Source: an uncultured Mediterraneibacter sp.
GTDB lineage: Bacteria > Bacillota > Clostridia > Lachnospirales > Lachnospiraceae
Reading direction: 5' to 3'
Length of the DNA stretch: 64,000 nt
Assembly (NCBI GenBank): GCA_934309345.1
Contig: CAKRDD010000018.1
Coordinates: 1 to 64,000 of the forward strand
The translations under genes and the position numbers were made by a program. The notes under the pieces are model-generated. The model saw only the letters and a program-made list of their open reading frames with translations, was not told where the DNA came from and did not search any database. Numbering within the stretch: position 1 is the stretch's first letter; the number at the start of each line of letters is the position of its first letter. Shown piece after piece: positions 14,701 through 23,351 of this stretch.

Positions 14701-15511
14701 TATCTTCTCTTCCCTTGAAGATCTCGCTGTGATCTTTCAGATACTCTTTGTATGTTGCTTCGATTGTCTCTTTGTAATCACCTTCGTCAAACTTCACGTC
14801 CTTTAATTCTGTGGAGAATGTTGTATGACGGCAGTGATCTGACCAGTATGTATCAAGAACACGGATTTCTGTCATTGTCGGGTCTCTGTGCTCTTCTCCT
14901 GCATAATAGTTCTGGATATGCAGGAAATCTTTAAATGTCATTGCCAGTCCAAGAGAATCATATAACTCTTTTAATTCTGCTTCCGGCATATCTTTAAAAC
15001 CGTCAAAGATCTTTACATCTGCCGGCTCATCAAATACTGTCACCAGTGTCTCTGGTTTCTCTGCTGCAGCTTCTCTGGAATCTACCGGGTTGATGCAGTG
15101 ATTCTTTATTGCCTGCAGTTCTTCATCTGAAACTCCGCCTTCAATTACATAGGTAACTGCTGTGCGGATCACAGGAGTTTCATCTTCTTTGATAAAACGG
15201 ATACACTGCTCTGCGGAATCCGCTCTCTGGTCAAACTGTCCCGGAAGGAACTCAACAGAAAAACATTTATCTGTTTCATTTTTCGGGAATTCTTCTTTAT
15301 AAAGGAAATCTACCGGCGGCTCTGCAAACACACCGTTGCATGCCTTTTCAAATGTTTCTTCTGAAATATTCTCTGCGTCGTAACGAATCAGAACTCGTAC
15401 ATTTGTCACATCCTGAAGTCCAAGATAATGACGGATCTCATGTCTGAGGCCCTTCGCTGCAACAGCAAACTCCGGTTTCTTTTCTACATATACGCGCTTT
15501 ACATTACTCAT
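11756..15511 (-). CDS. purL: phosphoribosylformylglycinamidine synthase (single-chain PurL)
   Basis: 1251 residues. It catalyses the ATP- and glutamine-dependent fourth step of purine synthesis (FGAR to FGAM). An N-terminal PurS-like part is followed by the FGAMS halves with NETHNHPTEIEPFGGAATCLGG and IRDPLSGR motifs, GGRTGRDGCGGATGSS, and a second AIRS-like half (LPSIGGKDSMSGTF). The C-terminus is a class I glutaminase: FPGTNCEYDSA, nucleophile Cys in GICNGFQ near residue 1092, His/Glu of MAHSER near 1222-1224. All parts are fused in one chain, unlike the PurS/PurL/PurQ split of Bacillus. ATG 15511 follows AGAGGAG. It stands alone, divergent from the LysR gene. Confidence 0.97.
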   Translation of the reverse strand: MSNVKRVYVEKKPEFAVAAKGLRHEIRHYLGLQDVTNVRVLIRYDAENISEETFEKACNGVFAEPPVDFLYKEEFPKNETDKCFSVEFLPGQFDQRADSAEQCIRFIKEDETPVIRTAVTYVIEGGVSDEELQAIKNHCINPVDSREAAAEKPETLVTVFDEPADVKIFDGFKDMPEAELKELYDSLGLAMTFKDFLHIQNYYAGEEHRDPTMTEIRVLDTYWSDHCRHTTFSTELKDVKFDEGDYKETIEATYKEYLKDHSEIFKGREDKFVCLMDLALMAMRRLKKEGKLADQEESDEINACSIVVPIKVDGVEEEWLINFKNETHNHPTEIEPFGGAATCLGGAIRDPLSGRTYVYQAMRVTGAADPTVSANETLKGKLPQKKLVREAAHGYSSYGNQIGLATGLVKEIYHPDYVAKRMEIGAVLGAAPRRAVIRENSDPGDIIILLGGRTGRDGCGGATGSSKVHTEESIETCGAEVQKGNAPTERKIQRLFRREEVSHLIKKCNDFGAGGVSVAIGELADGLRVELDKVPKKYAGLDGTEIAISESQERMAVVVDPKDVDEFMGYAKEENLEATVAAVVTEEPRLVLVWRGKEIVNLSRAFLDTNGAHQETNVEVEIPSKKDSLFVKKEVGDVKETWLSMLSDLNVCSQKGLVEMFDGSIGAGSVFMPHGGKYQMTETQAMIAKVPVLNGTTDSVSMMSYGFDPYLSSWSPYHGAVYAVTESVAKIVAAGGDYRKIRFTFQEYFRRMTEDPKRWSQPFAALLGAYAAQIGFGLPSIGGKDSMSGTFQDIDVPPTLVSFAVDMALEQDIITPELKKAGNKLVWLKIERDENDLPVYDAVMDQYGKFMEDVQSGKIVSAYALDRHGVAAAVSKMAFGNRMGAKIEHNVDKRDLFAPAFGDIIAEVEDGKVGELAITYTEIGEVTEEPVLAYGDVKIALADAQDAWTGTLEKVFATKSAADSDAKVEEKLFNTSDVHICSHKIGQPTVFIPVFPGTNCEYDSARAFERAGAKVITKVFRNLDAEDIRGSVDEFEKAIGQAQMIMFPGGFSAGDEPDGSAKFFATAFQNAKIKEAVEKLLNERDGLALGICNGFQALIKLGLVPYGKIVGQTDDAPTLTYNTIGRHISKMVYTKVVTNKSPWLQGAQLGGVYTNPASHGEGRFVASEEWLDKLFANGQVATQYCDPEGNISMNEEWNVNGSYRAIEGITSPDGRVLGKMAHSERRGDHVAINIYGEQDLKIFESGVKYFK

Positions 15512-15706
15512 ATATAATCTCCTCTTTCTGTATTACGTGTTCAAGACACGATACTACCTTCATTACATTATCTGTTTTTATCCTACCATAGTTTTCTTCA
15601 TTAGTATAATTAATAAAATTAAACAATCTGATAAGCAGTACTAATTGATTACTGTTTCTTCTATACTTCCGTATTATTCTCTATATTTTTCCATATTACA
15701 AGATTT

Positions 15707-15759
15707 AATACAACAGATTTTTTTATTCTGTTGTATTTTTCCTTTATTTATCTTATAAT
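15707..15759 (+). promoter_or_regulatory. lysR promoter with overlapping inverted repeat
   Basis: TTGTAT (15731-15736), 17-nt spacer, TATAAT (15754-15759). The -35 box lies inside the right arm of a perfect 11-bp inverted repeat, AATACAACAGA (15707-15717) / TCTGTTGTATT (15727-15737). LysR-type proteins usually bind dyads (T-N11-A) near divergent promoters and repress themselves, so this is a likely autoregulatory site. Confidence 0.65.
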
Positions 15760-15790
15760 AAGATGAATATTTATTAGGAGGTCTAATAAA

Positions 15791-16675
15791 ATGATGGATA
15801 TAAACTACGAATTATACAAAGTGTTTTATCACGTTGCCACCACATTGAATTTCTCTGAAGCATCCAAGCAGCTGTTTATCTCACAGTCTGCTGTCAGTCA
15901 GTCAATTAAAACACTGGAACGCAAACTGGATCAGACACTCTTTATCCGAAGCACAAAGAAAGTCCAGCTTACACCGGAAGGAGAGATTCTTCTGCGCCAC
16001 ATTGAACCGGCCATGAATCTGATCCAGAAAGGTGAAGCCCAGCTTTTAGACGCTGCTTCTACCGGCGGACAGATCCGTATTGGTGCGAGTGACACGATCT
16101 GCAGATATTTTCTCGTTCCGTACCTCGAGAAATTCCATAAGACTTTCCCAAATGTACATATTAAAGTCATCAATCAGACTTCTTTAAAATGTACAGAGCT
16201 TTTAAAGAATGGATTGGTAGACTTAATTGTTGTCAATTATCCGAACGCAGCACTCAACAATATTTCCGCCTCCATGAAGATCAAGAATTTCCATGATGTT
16301 TTCATTGCCGGAAACAACTATCCTGAATTAAAGGAAAAGAAGTTGACACTTTCTGATCTGCTTCACTATCCGATCCTGATGCTGGATAAAAACAGTACGA
16401 CGAATGAATTCCTGCATCGCCTGTTCCAGCAGCATCAGCTTGATCTCGTTCCTGAGATTGAACTTACAAGCAATGATCTCCTGATCGATCTTGCCAGAAT
16501 CGGGCTTGGAATCGCATTTATTCCGGATTATTGCCTTTCCGAGAATAGTGATGGTATCTTCAAACTGGATATGGAAGAAGAAATGCCAGAGCGTTCTCTT
16601 GTGATCGCTTACAACGAGCAGCTTCCTCTGGCTAAGCCTGCACAGGAATTTCTGAACTATTTTGAAGAACAGTAA
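15791..16675 (+). CDS. LysR-type transcriptional regulator
   Basis: 294 residues, standard for the family. The N-terminal winged HTH (about 3-62) reads YELYKVFYHVATTLNFSEAS, QLFISQSAVSQSIKTLE, LFIRSTKKVQLTPEG. The effector-binding domain (about 93-290) has the expected IRIGASDTICRYFLVPYL opening and a GLGIAFIPDYC segment. Effector and targets are not apparent; the closest divergent gene is purL, 280 bp away. ATG 15791 (or 15794) follows AGGAGG. Downstream it meets the helicase gene tail to tail across a nested hairpin. Confidence 0.9.
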   Translation: MMDINYELYKVFYHVATTLNFSEASKQLFISQSAVSQSIKTLERKLDQTLFIRSTKKVQLTPEGEILLRHIEPAMNLIQKGEAQLLDAASTGGQIRIGASDTICRYFLVPYLEKFHKTFPNVHIKVINQTSLKCTELLKNGLVDLIVVNYPNAALNNISASMKIKNFHDVFIAGNNYPELKEKKLTLSDLLHYPILMLDKNSTTNEFLHRLFQQHQLDLVPEIELTSNDLLIDLARIGLGIAFIPDYCLSENSDGIFKLDMEEEMPERSLVIAYNEQLPLAKPAQEFLNYFEEQ

Positions 16676-16714
16676 TCAGAATCATTTATTTTACTCCTGA
16701 CAGTTAAACTTATA

Positions 16715-16809
16715 AAAATGAGAATCGTTACCCAACATGCATCTCACAGTAAGAATGTCAAAGGCATTCTTGACTCACTGCATTTGTTTCCGCTAACGAT
16801 TCTCGTTTT
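16715..16809. terminator. nested-hairpin bidirectional terminator
   Basis: Outer arms AAAATGAGAATCGTTA (16715-16730) and TAACGATTCTCGTTTT (16794-16809), one G.T pair, enclose a second stem AGTAAGAATG/CATTCTTGACT. T-runs flank both sides. It lies between the convergent lysR and helicase genes and fits a two-way terminator, although two stacked stems are more than termination needs. Confidence 0.6.
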
Positions 16810-16844
16810 TATATATCAGGAAAATGTTTTCCTACCCTTGTTCT

Positions 16845-19202
16845 CTACTGCTTCTCCCAGAATTCTTCAATCTTCTCCTTTATCTCTTTCTGCCCGCACA
16901 CTTCATACTCCTTCCATTCTCTTGGAAAAAGCTGCTGATACTGCCGATTCTGAAAACGATCATCAAGCAGAAGGATAATTCCTTTATCGTCTTCAGTGCG
17001 GATCACTCTTCCTGCGGACTGAAGTACTTTATTCATTCCGGGATAAAGATACGCATAATCAAATCCTCGCATCCCTTTCTGGTCAAAATAATTTTTCACG
17101 ATCTCTCTGTCATTACACACCTGTGGAATCCCTGTTCCGACAACGATCACTCCGATCAGTCTGTCATGTGTAAGATCGATCCCTTCTGAAAAAACACCGC
17201 CCATCACGCAAAATCCAAGCATCGGATGATCTCTTTCTTCTTCAAACATTTCCAAGAATTCTTCTCTCTGATTTTCTGACATAAATTGCGATTGAATTAC
17301 CAGTTCCACTCCGGATGACAGTTTTTCAAACTCTTCCAAAACATCTTCCATAAACTGATACGAAGGGAAAAATGCAATGTAGTTTCCATTCTTTCCATCC
17401 ACTGTGCTTCTCAGATAGTCGGCAATCTTGCGATACATTTCTGTACCTCTTTGTGTATACTTTGTACTCGCCTCCCTTCCAATCAGAATTTTCCTGTTCT
17501 CCTTAGGGAACTTTGATTCAGCATAAACCGCATAATCATCCTTCTCAACAGACAATAATTGTTTATAGTAATCGATCGGAAGCAATGTTGCTGAGAAAAA
17601 GACCGTAGAATTGCCCTGGCTCAAATAATGATTCAGATTTTGTGCCGGATTTACACAGAACAACTTTACTTTAAACCTTCCGTTTCCTTCCAGTTCTGTA
17701 TACTGTACATAATTTTCATCCAGCAGTTCATGAATTTCCAAAAACTGCCTCACCCGAAAAAAGAGTTCCATAAATGCATCCGGCTGCTCTGCATTTCCCG
17801 CATTCCGCTCTTCTTCAAGATACCTCTCCATCTGTGTCAGAAGATTCATCAATTTTAATGCAAAGGAAGAAACACTTTCCACCAGCCGATAATTCTCACA
17901 TTCCCGTTTCATTTCAAGCATCAGCTTATTGACAGCTTCCAGACTTCTCACCAGCTTTTTATCCCGGTCTTTCACAAGCTTCTTCACTTCAAGAACATCT
18001 TCTTTATAGATGGAAGCGCTGTACATCTCCCGTCCTCGTTCCACAAGATTGTGCGCCTCATCAATCAGAAACAAATACTCTCCGCTGACATTCTCTGCAA
18101 AAAACCGCTTCAAATGTGCAGTCGGATCAAACACATAATTGTAATCACAGATCACGCCATCTGCCCATTCTGACAGATCCAGAGACAGTTCAAATGGACA
18201 GACATGAAACTCTTCTGCCTGTTTTTCAATTGATTCCCGTGTCAGTTTCTTTCTCTTTTCCAGCATGTCATAAACTGCATCATTCACACGGTCAAAATGC
18301 CCTTTCGCATAAGGACAAGCATCCGGATTGCATTCCGTTTCCTCACAAAAGCAGATTTTCTCTTTCGCAGTCAATGTAATTGAACGAAAGGCAAGACCCT
18401 TTTCTTCAAGAATAGAAAATGCCTGTTCTGCCACCGTTCTTGTGATCGTCTTTGCAGTCAGATAGAATAATTTATCTCCTAATCCTTCTCCGATTGCTTT
18501 CACCGCCGGATACAATACAGCCATTGTCTTTCCGGTTCCTGTTGAAGCCTGGATAAATAATTTCTTTTTGTGATAAATTGTACGATATACGGAAGCTGCC
18601 AGATCAAACTGCCCTTCTCTGTATGCGAAGGGAAATTTGGTCTGATGAATCGAAGCATCTCTTCTCTTTTCCCACTCAATCTGCAGTTTTGCCCAGCGTT
18701 CGTACTGATGAACCAGATCAAGAAACCATTTTTCTAATTCTTCAAATGTATACTCTTCACGAAATCTTTTCACATCTTCTGTATCCAGATTGCAATAAGT
18801 CATCTGAACCCCGATTTTTTCCAGACTTTGTTGTTTTGCGTAAATATAGGCGTAACATTTTGCCTGGGCAAGATGAACCGGCACCGGATGCTCCACCCGA
18901 TCAAGAGAACGCACGACGCCTTTGATCTCATCCACAACGACTCCTGCACCATCTTTCATAATCCCATCTGCACGCCCTTCCAGATTCAATTGGAATCCAT
19001 CGCACGGAAGCTGCAGCTTCAGGGAAACTTCTGCCTGATAGTTTGAGCCCATCATACGCTGGATTTTCCGGTGAAGGCGTCCTCCCATCAACATTGCGTC
19101 TTTATCCAGCGTACCTGAAATCCTGTTATCAATATCACCTTCTTTTAATATGAATTCAACAAGATTCCGGACGGATAACTTGATGATTTTCTCTGTCCCC
19201 AT
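16845..19202 (-). CDS. DinG/XPD-like DNA helicase with N-terminal PD-(D/E)XK nuclease domain
   Basis: 785 residues. The N-terminal ~150 residues carry the RecB/Cas4-type nuclease pattern: EGRADGIM, VVVDEIKG near 91-95 and Q-A-x-x-Y in AQAKCYAY. Next is a superfamily 2 helicase: Walker A QASTGTGKT near 218-226, a four-Cys iron-sulfur patch (CFCEETECNPDACPY), DEAH box LFLIDEAHN, and motif VI near QSAGRVIRTEDD. Such XPD-like enzymes unwind 5' to 3' and act in repair or recombination; the nuclease fusion suggests end processing. Start 19202 follows GGAG, replacing a 26-residue extension from 19280 that lacks a site. Confidence 0.85.
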   Translation of the reverse strand: MGTEKIIKLSVRNLVEFILKEGDIDNRISGTLDKDAMLMGGRLHRKIQRMMGSNYQAEVSLKLQLPCDGFQLNLEGRADGIMKDGAGVVVDEIKGVVRSLDRVEHPVPVHLAQAKCYAYIYAKQQSLEKIGVQMTYCNLDTEDVKRFREEYTFEELEKWFLDLVHQYERWAKLQIEWEKRRDASIHQTKFPFAYREGQFDLAASVYRTIYHKKKLFIQASTGTGKTMAVLYPAVKAIGEGLGDKLFYLTAKTITRTVAEQAFSILEEKGLAFRSITLTAKEKICFCEETECNPDACPYAKGHFDRVNDAVYDMLEKRKKLTRESIEKQAEEFHVCPFELSLDLSEWADGVICDYNYVFDPTAHLKRFFAENVSGEYLFLIDEAHNLVERGREMYSASIYKEDVLEVKKLVKDRDKKLVRSLEAVNKLMLEMKRECENYRLVESVSSFALKLMNLLTQMERYLEEERNAGNAEQPDAFMELFFRVRQFLEIHELLDENYVQYTELEGNGRFKVKLFCVNPAQNLNHYLSQGNSTVFFSATLLPIDYYKQLLSVEKDDYAVYAESKFPKENRKILIGREASTKYTQRGTEMYRKIADYLRSTVDGKNGNYIAFFPSYQFMEDVLEEFEKLSSGVELVIQSQFMSENQREEFLEMFEEERDHPMLGFCVMGGVFSEGIDLTHDRLIGVIVVGTGIPQVCNDREIVKNYFDQKGMRGFDYAYLYPGMNKVLQSAGRVIRTEDDKGIILLLDDRFQNRQYQQLFPREWKEYEVCGQKEIKEKIEEFWEKQ

Positions 19203-19288
19203 TTCATTTGCTCTCCAAAATATTTTTGCTGTAAAACACATTGTGCCAATCTTTTGACGGATTGGCACTCTGAAATACATCTTTTATT

Positions 19289-20248
19289 TTACTTTACTTC
19301 TTTTTCTTTTGCAACGCCTGTTTCTGTATGGGCAACCTCAGCGATTGTCTTTGTCAGTCCTGCGATTCCCTGAATCTCTGAAGGAATGATGATCTTCGTT
19401 GCTTTTCCATCCGCTGCCTTGGCAAATGCCTCCAGACTCTTTAATGTAAGAACAACATCATCTGCTCCGGCATTCTTAATATACTCAATACCCTCTGCAG
19501 TCGCTTTCTGTACAGAACGGATTGCTTCTGCCTGTCCTTCTGCTTCTTTGATTCGTTTCTGTTTCTCAGCTTCTGCTTTCAGGATTGCTGCCTGCTTAGA
19601 TGCCTCTGCCTCCAGGATCACGGATTCTTTCTCTCCTTCTGCAACAAGAATCGTGGACTTCTTCTCTCCTTCTGCACGCAGGATTGCTTCACGACGTTCA
19701 CGCTCCGCTTTCATCTGCTTCTCCATTGCATCTTGGATTGCCTTCGGCGGCATGATATTCTTCAGTTCAACACGGTTTACCTTGATTCCCCACTCATCTG
19801 TTGCAATATCAAGGATCGTACGCATCTTGGAGTTGATCGTCTCGCGGGAAGTCAGTGTCTCATCCAGTTCCAGATCTCCGATAATATTACGGAGTGTTGT
19901 TGCCGTCAGATTCTCGATCGCAGCAATTGGGCTTTCTACTCCATAAGCATATTTCTTCGGATCAGTGATCTGGTAGAAAACAACCGTATCAATCTGCATG
20001 GTAACGTTATCCTTCGTGATCACTGCCTGTGGTTCAAAATCAACAACCTGTTCCTTCAAAGAAACCTTTTTTGCCACACGGTCAAGGATCGGCACCTTAA
20101 AATGCAATCCCACACCCCATGTCTCCTTGTATCCGCCAAGTCGCTCTACAACATACGCATGCGCCTGCGGAACAATACGGATATTCGACACAAGAAGCCA
20201 CACCACAATCATAATAATGATCATCCAAATAATAAGTCCAAATATCAT
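19289..20248 (-). CDS. SPFH/Band 7 membrane protein (stomatin-like, QmcA type)
   Basis: 319 residues. An N-terminal membrane helix (about 3-22), then an SPFH domain (IRIVPQAHAYVVERLGG, VDFEPQAVITKDNVTMQID, LRNIIGDLELDETLTSRE) and a long Ala/Glu-rich helix (KAERERREAILRAEGEK and onward) that drives ring-like oligomerisation. These proteins organise membrane microdomains and modulate proteases. The gene starts inside the end of the NfeD gene (4-bp ATGA overlap), the usual partner of stomatins, so they form a classical pair. Confidence 0.9.
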   Translation of the reverse strand: MIFGLIIWMIIIMIVVWLLVSNIRIVPQAHAYVVERLGGYKETWGVGLHFKVPILDRVAKKVSLKEQVVDFEPQAVITKDNVTMQIDTVVFYQITDPKKYAYGVESPIAAIENLTATTLRNIIGDLELDETLTSRETINSKMRTILDIATDEWGIKVNRVELKNIMPPKAIQDAMEKQMKAERERREAILRAEGEKKSTILVAEGEKESVILEAEASKQAAILKAEAEKQKRIKEAEGQAEAIRSVQKATAEGIEYIKNAGADDVVLTLKSLEAFAKAADGKATKIIIPSEIQGIAGLTKTIAEVAHTETGVAKEKEVK

Positions 20249-20694
20249 AGCTCATCCTCCTCACATTTCTCTAAAATCAGTTTCACTCCGGAAATTGCTG
20301 TTACTTTGGCAAGCGAATCTTTCTCAATCCTGTCCTTATCTGACTTACACCGTGCAGTCCATTCCTTCCCCTGTGCGATTGCAGTACCTGTCTGTGCAAA
20401 ATTATCAACCGTCTCTGTTACCTTAACAACACTTCCGATCAGTTCATCACAATTCGTCTTCACATGATGCACATTAACATACTTCGCTGCAAAAGGCCTG
20501 GTAAAGATCACAAGCACTGCCGAAACGACCACGAATACAACAATCTGTATCACCGTCCCCGCTCCGGCAAGCGAACACAACAGCGCCGCCAGCGCACCGC
20601 CCGAAAACCAGATTGAAGTCAGACCAACCGTAGCAAGCTCAATAACCAAAAACACCACCATAAGCCCCAGCCACAAAAAAATCTCCCTCTCCAA
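20245..20694 (-). CDS. NfeD-like membrane protein
   Basis: 149 residues. Three hydrophobic segments (about 5-25, 28-45, 48-65), then a C-terminal OB-like domain with the typical G-x-V and G-x-V/A-K-V-T-E, WTARC...G and ISGVKLIL elements. Partners with the SPFH protein in membrane quality control or microdomain formation. It appears to start at a TTG (20694) behind AAAGGGGG at about 8 nt, since no ATG is suitably placed. It lies about 330 bp downstream of repeat copy 1. Confidence 0.85.
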   Translation of the reverse strand: MEREIFLWLGLMVVFLVIELATVGLTSIWFSGGALAALLCSLAGAGTVIQIVVFVVVSAVLVIFTRPFAAKYVNVHHVKTNCDELIGSVVKVTETVDNFAQTGTAIAQGKEWTARCKSDKDRIEKDSLAKVTAISGVKLILEKCEEDEL

Positions 20695-20825
20695 AAAATC
20701 CGCCCCCTTTCATTTTTGAACACACTGATTATCCTAGTCAATAAGTATCCGTTTTCTTTCCTACTTTCAATTCTGTATTTCTGAGTGGATTCCTTCTCTT
20801 GAAATGAGCCCCCCTCTTTGAAAGT

Positions 20826-21028
20826 GTAAGCGAGAACAGTTCTGCTGTTGCCATGGGCACATGTAAGGCAGGAGCGTTCCGAATACACTTTGTTCAGTAT
20901 GTTAGTAAGAGCCAGACAGGCACCACACACGGTAACTGTTCTGGCTCTTACGTTACATACTTTCAAAGGGATGAGGTAGAGCGAGCCGGTGCTCGTGGTA
21001 ATAGCAGGACTGATCTTGCGACCATTCT
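20826..21028 (+). repeat. ~200-nt structured repeat family, copy 1
   Basis: Outer stem: 20837-20860 pairs with 20989-21012 over 24 positions; all five non-Watson-Crick positions are G.U pairs when read as plus-strand RNA. Inner stem: GTAAGAGCCAGA (20905-20916) with TCTGGCTCTTAC (20940-20951), extended by GTATGT/ACATAC. The apical loop contains CACCACACACGGTAACTG. It lies between nfeD and ptsI. Long open frames crossing it are by-products of the repeat. Close to copy 2 (48424-48628). Confidence 0.8.
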
Positions 21029-21071
21029 GTAAAGTGCTCATTCCCCATACGAATCCCCTCAAAAATACAAA

Positions 21072-22694
21072 TTACTCACACTCGCGAATCTTCTTTCTAA
21101 GCGGCAATACCATCGCCGGAGATACAGACAACTCATCCAGTCCCATCTTCAGGAACTCTTCTGTCAGTTCAAGGTCTGCGCCAAGCTCTCCACAGATTCC
21201 GATCCATTTTCCTTCTGCATGTGCATTATCAGCTGCCATCTTGATCATAGCAAGCACTGCCGGGTGATGTGGATCATAGAACTCATCCAGCGCAAGGTTC
21301 TGACGGTCAATCGCCAGTGTATACTGTGTCAGGTCATTTGTTCCGACACTGAAGAAATCTACTTCTTTCGCAAGCTCACGGCTCATCATAACAGATGCCG
21401 GAGTCTCGATCATGATACCAAGTTCTACGTCTTCCTTAAATGGAAGTCCTTCTTCTCTCAGCTCTGCCTTCACTTCTTCGATGATCTCTTTGATCTTACG
21501 AACTTCTTTTACAGAAATGATCATCGGGAACATAATGGAAAGGTTTCCATATACGGATGCACGGTAAAGTGCACGAAGCTGAGTCTTGAAGATCTCCGGT
21601 CTTGTCAGGCAGATACGGATTGCTCTGTATCCGAGTGCCGGGTTCTCTTCTTTTGCAAGATTGAAGTAATCAACCTGCTTGTCTGCTCCGATATCAAGTG
21701 TACGGATGATAACTTTCTTTCCGGCCATGCTTTCTACAACCTGTTTGTAAGCTGCAAACTGCTGGTCTTCTGTCGGATATGTACTGTTCTCAAGATAAAG
21801 GAACTCACTTCTGAACAGACCTACTCCGCCTGCATCATTCTTAAGAACTGCACCAAGATCAGATACATTACCAATGTTCGCATAAACATTGATCTTCTGT
21901 CCGCTCTTTGTTACATTCTCTTTTCCTTTGAGCTGGTTGAGAAGTTCTTTCTGCTCAAGGTCTTTCGCACGCTTCTCCTGCATCTTTGCAAGTGTCTCTT
22001 CATCCGGATCCACATAGAGTGTTCCCGTAAATCCATCAATGATAGCCATCTCTCCGTCATATTTCGGGTTGAGAGCTTCTCCCATTCCGATCACAGCCGG
22101 AATGTTCATTGTTCTTGCAAGGATTGCTGTATGAGAGTTGGAAGAACCATACATTGTAGCAAATCCGAGTACTTTCTCTTTATCAAGCTGTACTGTCTCA
22201 CTTGGTGCAAGATCATCTGCCGCAACAATACAAGGTTCTGTCATCTCACGTGTTCCATTGCTCACTCCGCAGAGAATATCAAGCACACGCTCGGAAACAT
22301 CCTTCACGTCCGCTGCACGTCCCTGCATATATGCATCATCCATAGATGCAAACATCTGTGCAAAGTTATCAGCTGTTGTTGAAACAGCATACTCTGCATT
22401 CACATTCTGTGTACGGATAATTCCTTCAATAGATTCCAGATAATCCAGATCATCAAGCATCATCTGGTGAATCTCAAAGATCATGGCGTTGGCCTCACCT
22501 ACATCTTCAATGGCTTTGTCGTAGAGAGCTTTCAGCTGGTCGATTGCTGTGTTCTTAGCCTCTTCGAATCTCTTCCATTCTGCATCCACATCATCTACAT
22601 GCGTTCTTCTGATCACCTTTTCGTTTCTCTTATAGAACATCAGTTTTCCAATGGATACCCCACCGAATACGCTTTTCCCTTCAATCGTTATCAT
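21072..22694 (-). CDS. ptsI: phosphoenolpyruvate-protein phosphotransferase (PTS Enzyme I)
   Basis: 540 residues. It transfers phosphate from PEP to HPr at the head of the sugar phosphotransferase system. N-terminal HPr-binding helical part, then the phosphohistidine domain with GSSNSHTAILAR (active His near 188), and the C-terminal PEP-binding barrel with GLFRSEFLYL, RTLDIGADKQ, NPALGYRAIR, MFPMI and the signature DFFSVGTNDLTQY with catalytic Cys in GICGELG. The start is ATG 22694, or GTG 22700, both within reach of AAGGAGG. No ptsH (HPr) is adjacent, which is unusual for Firmicutes. Confidence 0.95.
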   Translation of the reverse strand: MITIEGKSVFGGVSIGKLMFYKRNEKVIRRTHVDDVDAEWKRFEEAKNTAIDQLKALYDKAIEDVGEANAMIFEIHQMMLDDLDYLESIEGIIRTQNVNAEYAVSTTADNFAQMFASMDDAYMQGRAADVKDVSERVLDILCGVSNGTREMTEPCIVAADDLAPSETVQLDKEKVLGFATMYGSSNSHTAILARTMNIPAVIGMGEALNPKYDGEMAIIDGFTGTLYVDPDEETLAKMQEKRAKDLEQKELLNQLKGKENVTKSGQKINVYANIGNVSDLGAVLKNDAGGVGLFRSEFLYLENSTYPTEDQQFAAYKQVVESMAGKKVIIRTLDIGADKQVDYFNLAKEENPALGYRAIRICLTRPEIFKTQLRALYRASVYGNLSIMFPMIISVKEVRKIKEIIEEVKAELREEGLPFKEDVELGIMIETPASVMMSRELAKEVDFFSVGTNDLTQYTLAIDRQNLALDEFYDPHHPAVLAMIKMAADNAHAEGKWIGICGELGADLELTEEFLKMGLDELSVSPAMVLPLRKKIRECE

Positions 22695-22941
22695 ATACAC
22701 AAATCCTCCTTGAAATAAAATATTTCATAGACATTGGTTAAATTATATAATATTTCAATTCTTTTTTCAATCGACATCCTTTATTTTTCCAATCCATTCA
22801 TAAAATAATCTTTCCTCGCACTTCTATTTTTACCAATCTTATAAATCCGATATGCTAAATGGTATTTACAAATTGTTGAAATCGATTTTACGTCACTTCA
22901 CATGTTTTTGTCATTTTTCTACAAATCAAAAAAGATTACAT

Positions 22942-22970
22942 TTGACTTTCTTTGTTAAACATGCTACAAT
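22942..22970 (+). promoter_or_regulatory. promoter of the cold-shock gene
   Basis: TTGACT (22942-22947), 17-nt spacer, TACAAT (22965-22970). Predicted start of transcription is near 22977, giving a leader of about 100 nt before the coding sequence. Confidence 0.75.
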
Positions 22971-22976
22971 AGACAA

Positions 22977-23077
22977 AGTGTCAATATGAATTTATACTGA
23001 CACAACATTACAGTTTTCAGCGCATTGTCAACTGTGATGATTTAACAACTTATATTCTTTTAATGGAGGGCAACACA
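22977..23077 (+). promoter_or_regulatory. structured 5' leader of the cold-shock gene
   Basis: The ~100-nt leader can form GTGTCA/TGACAC (22978-22983 with 22998-23003) and ACAGTT/AACTGT (23010-23015 with 23030-23035). Long folded leaders that switch with temperature are known for cspA-type mRNAs; whether this one does so is inference. The rest of the 22701-22940 gap is AT-rich and shows nothing else I can name. Confidence 0.5.
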
Positions 23078-23275
23078 ATGACAGGTACAGTAAAATGGTT
23101 TAATAACCAGAAGGGTTACGGATTTATCTCTGACGCTGAAGGAAATGACATTTTTGTTCATTATTCAGGACTTGTAATGGATGGATTCAAATCTCTCGAA
23201 GAGGGCCAGGCTGTTGAGTTCGAAGTAACAGAAGGCGCTAAAGGACCTCAGGCTGTTAACGTAGTGAAACTTTAA
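23078..23275 (+). CDS. csp: CspA-family cold-shock protein
   Basis: 65 residues, the normal size. A single cold-shock OB fold with RNP1 (KGYGFI) and RNP2 (DIFVHY) motifs that bind single-stranded RNA/DNA and melt mRNA secondary structure. The sequence opens MTGTVKWFNNQKGYGFI. The start at 23078 is set by GGAGGG seven bases upstream; the ATG at 23063 overlaps that site and is rejected. Single-gene unit with its own promoter, leader and terminator. Confidence 0.95.
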   Translation: MTGTVKWFNNQKGYGFISDAEGNDIFVHYSGLVMDGFKSLEEGQAVEFEVTEGAKGPQAVNVVKL

Positions 23276-23351
23276 TCAAGACTTTATGTACCTTTTAATT
23301 AATAAATAGACCGTATTTAATTTTTAAAAGTAATACAGAAATTCGATTAAC

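Noticed and set aside
15512..15790. Purine riboswitch upstream of purL
   Set aside because: No match to the conserved purine aptamer loops or a terminator switch could be seen in the leader.
21219..22382. 387-residue plus-strand frame inside ptsI
   Set aside because: Antisense to a clear Enzyme I gene; Cys/His-rich nonsense composition typical of antisense reading.
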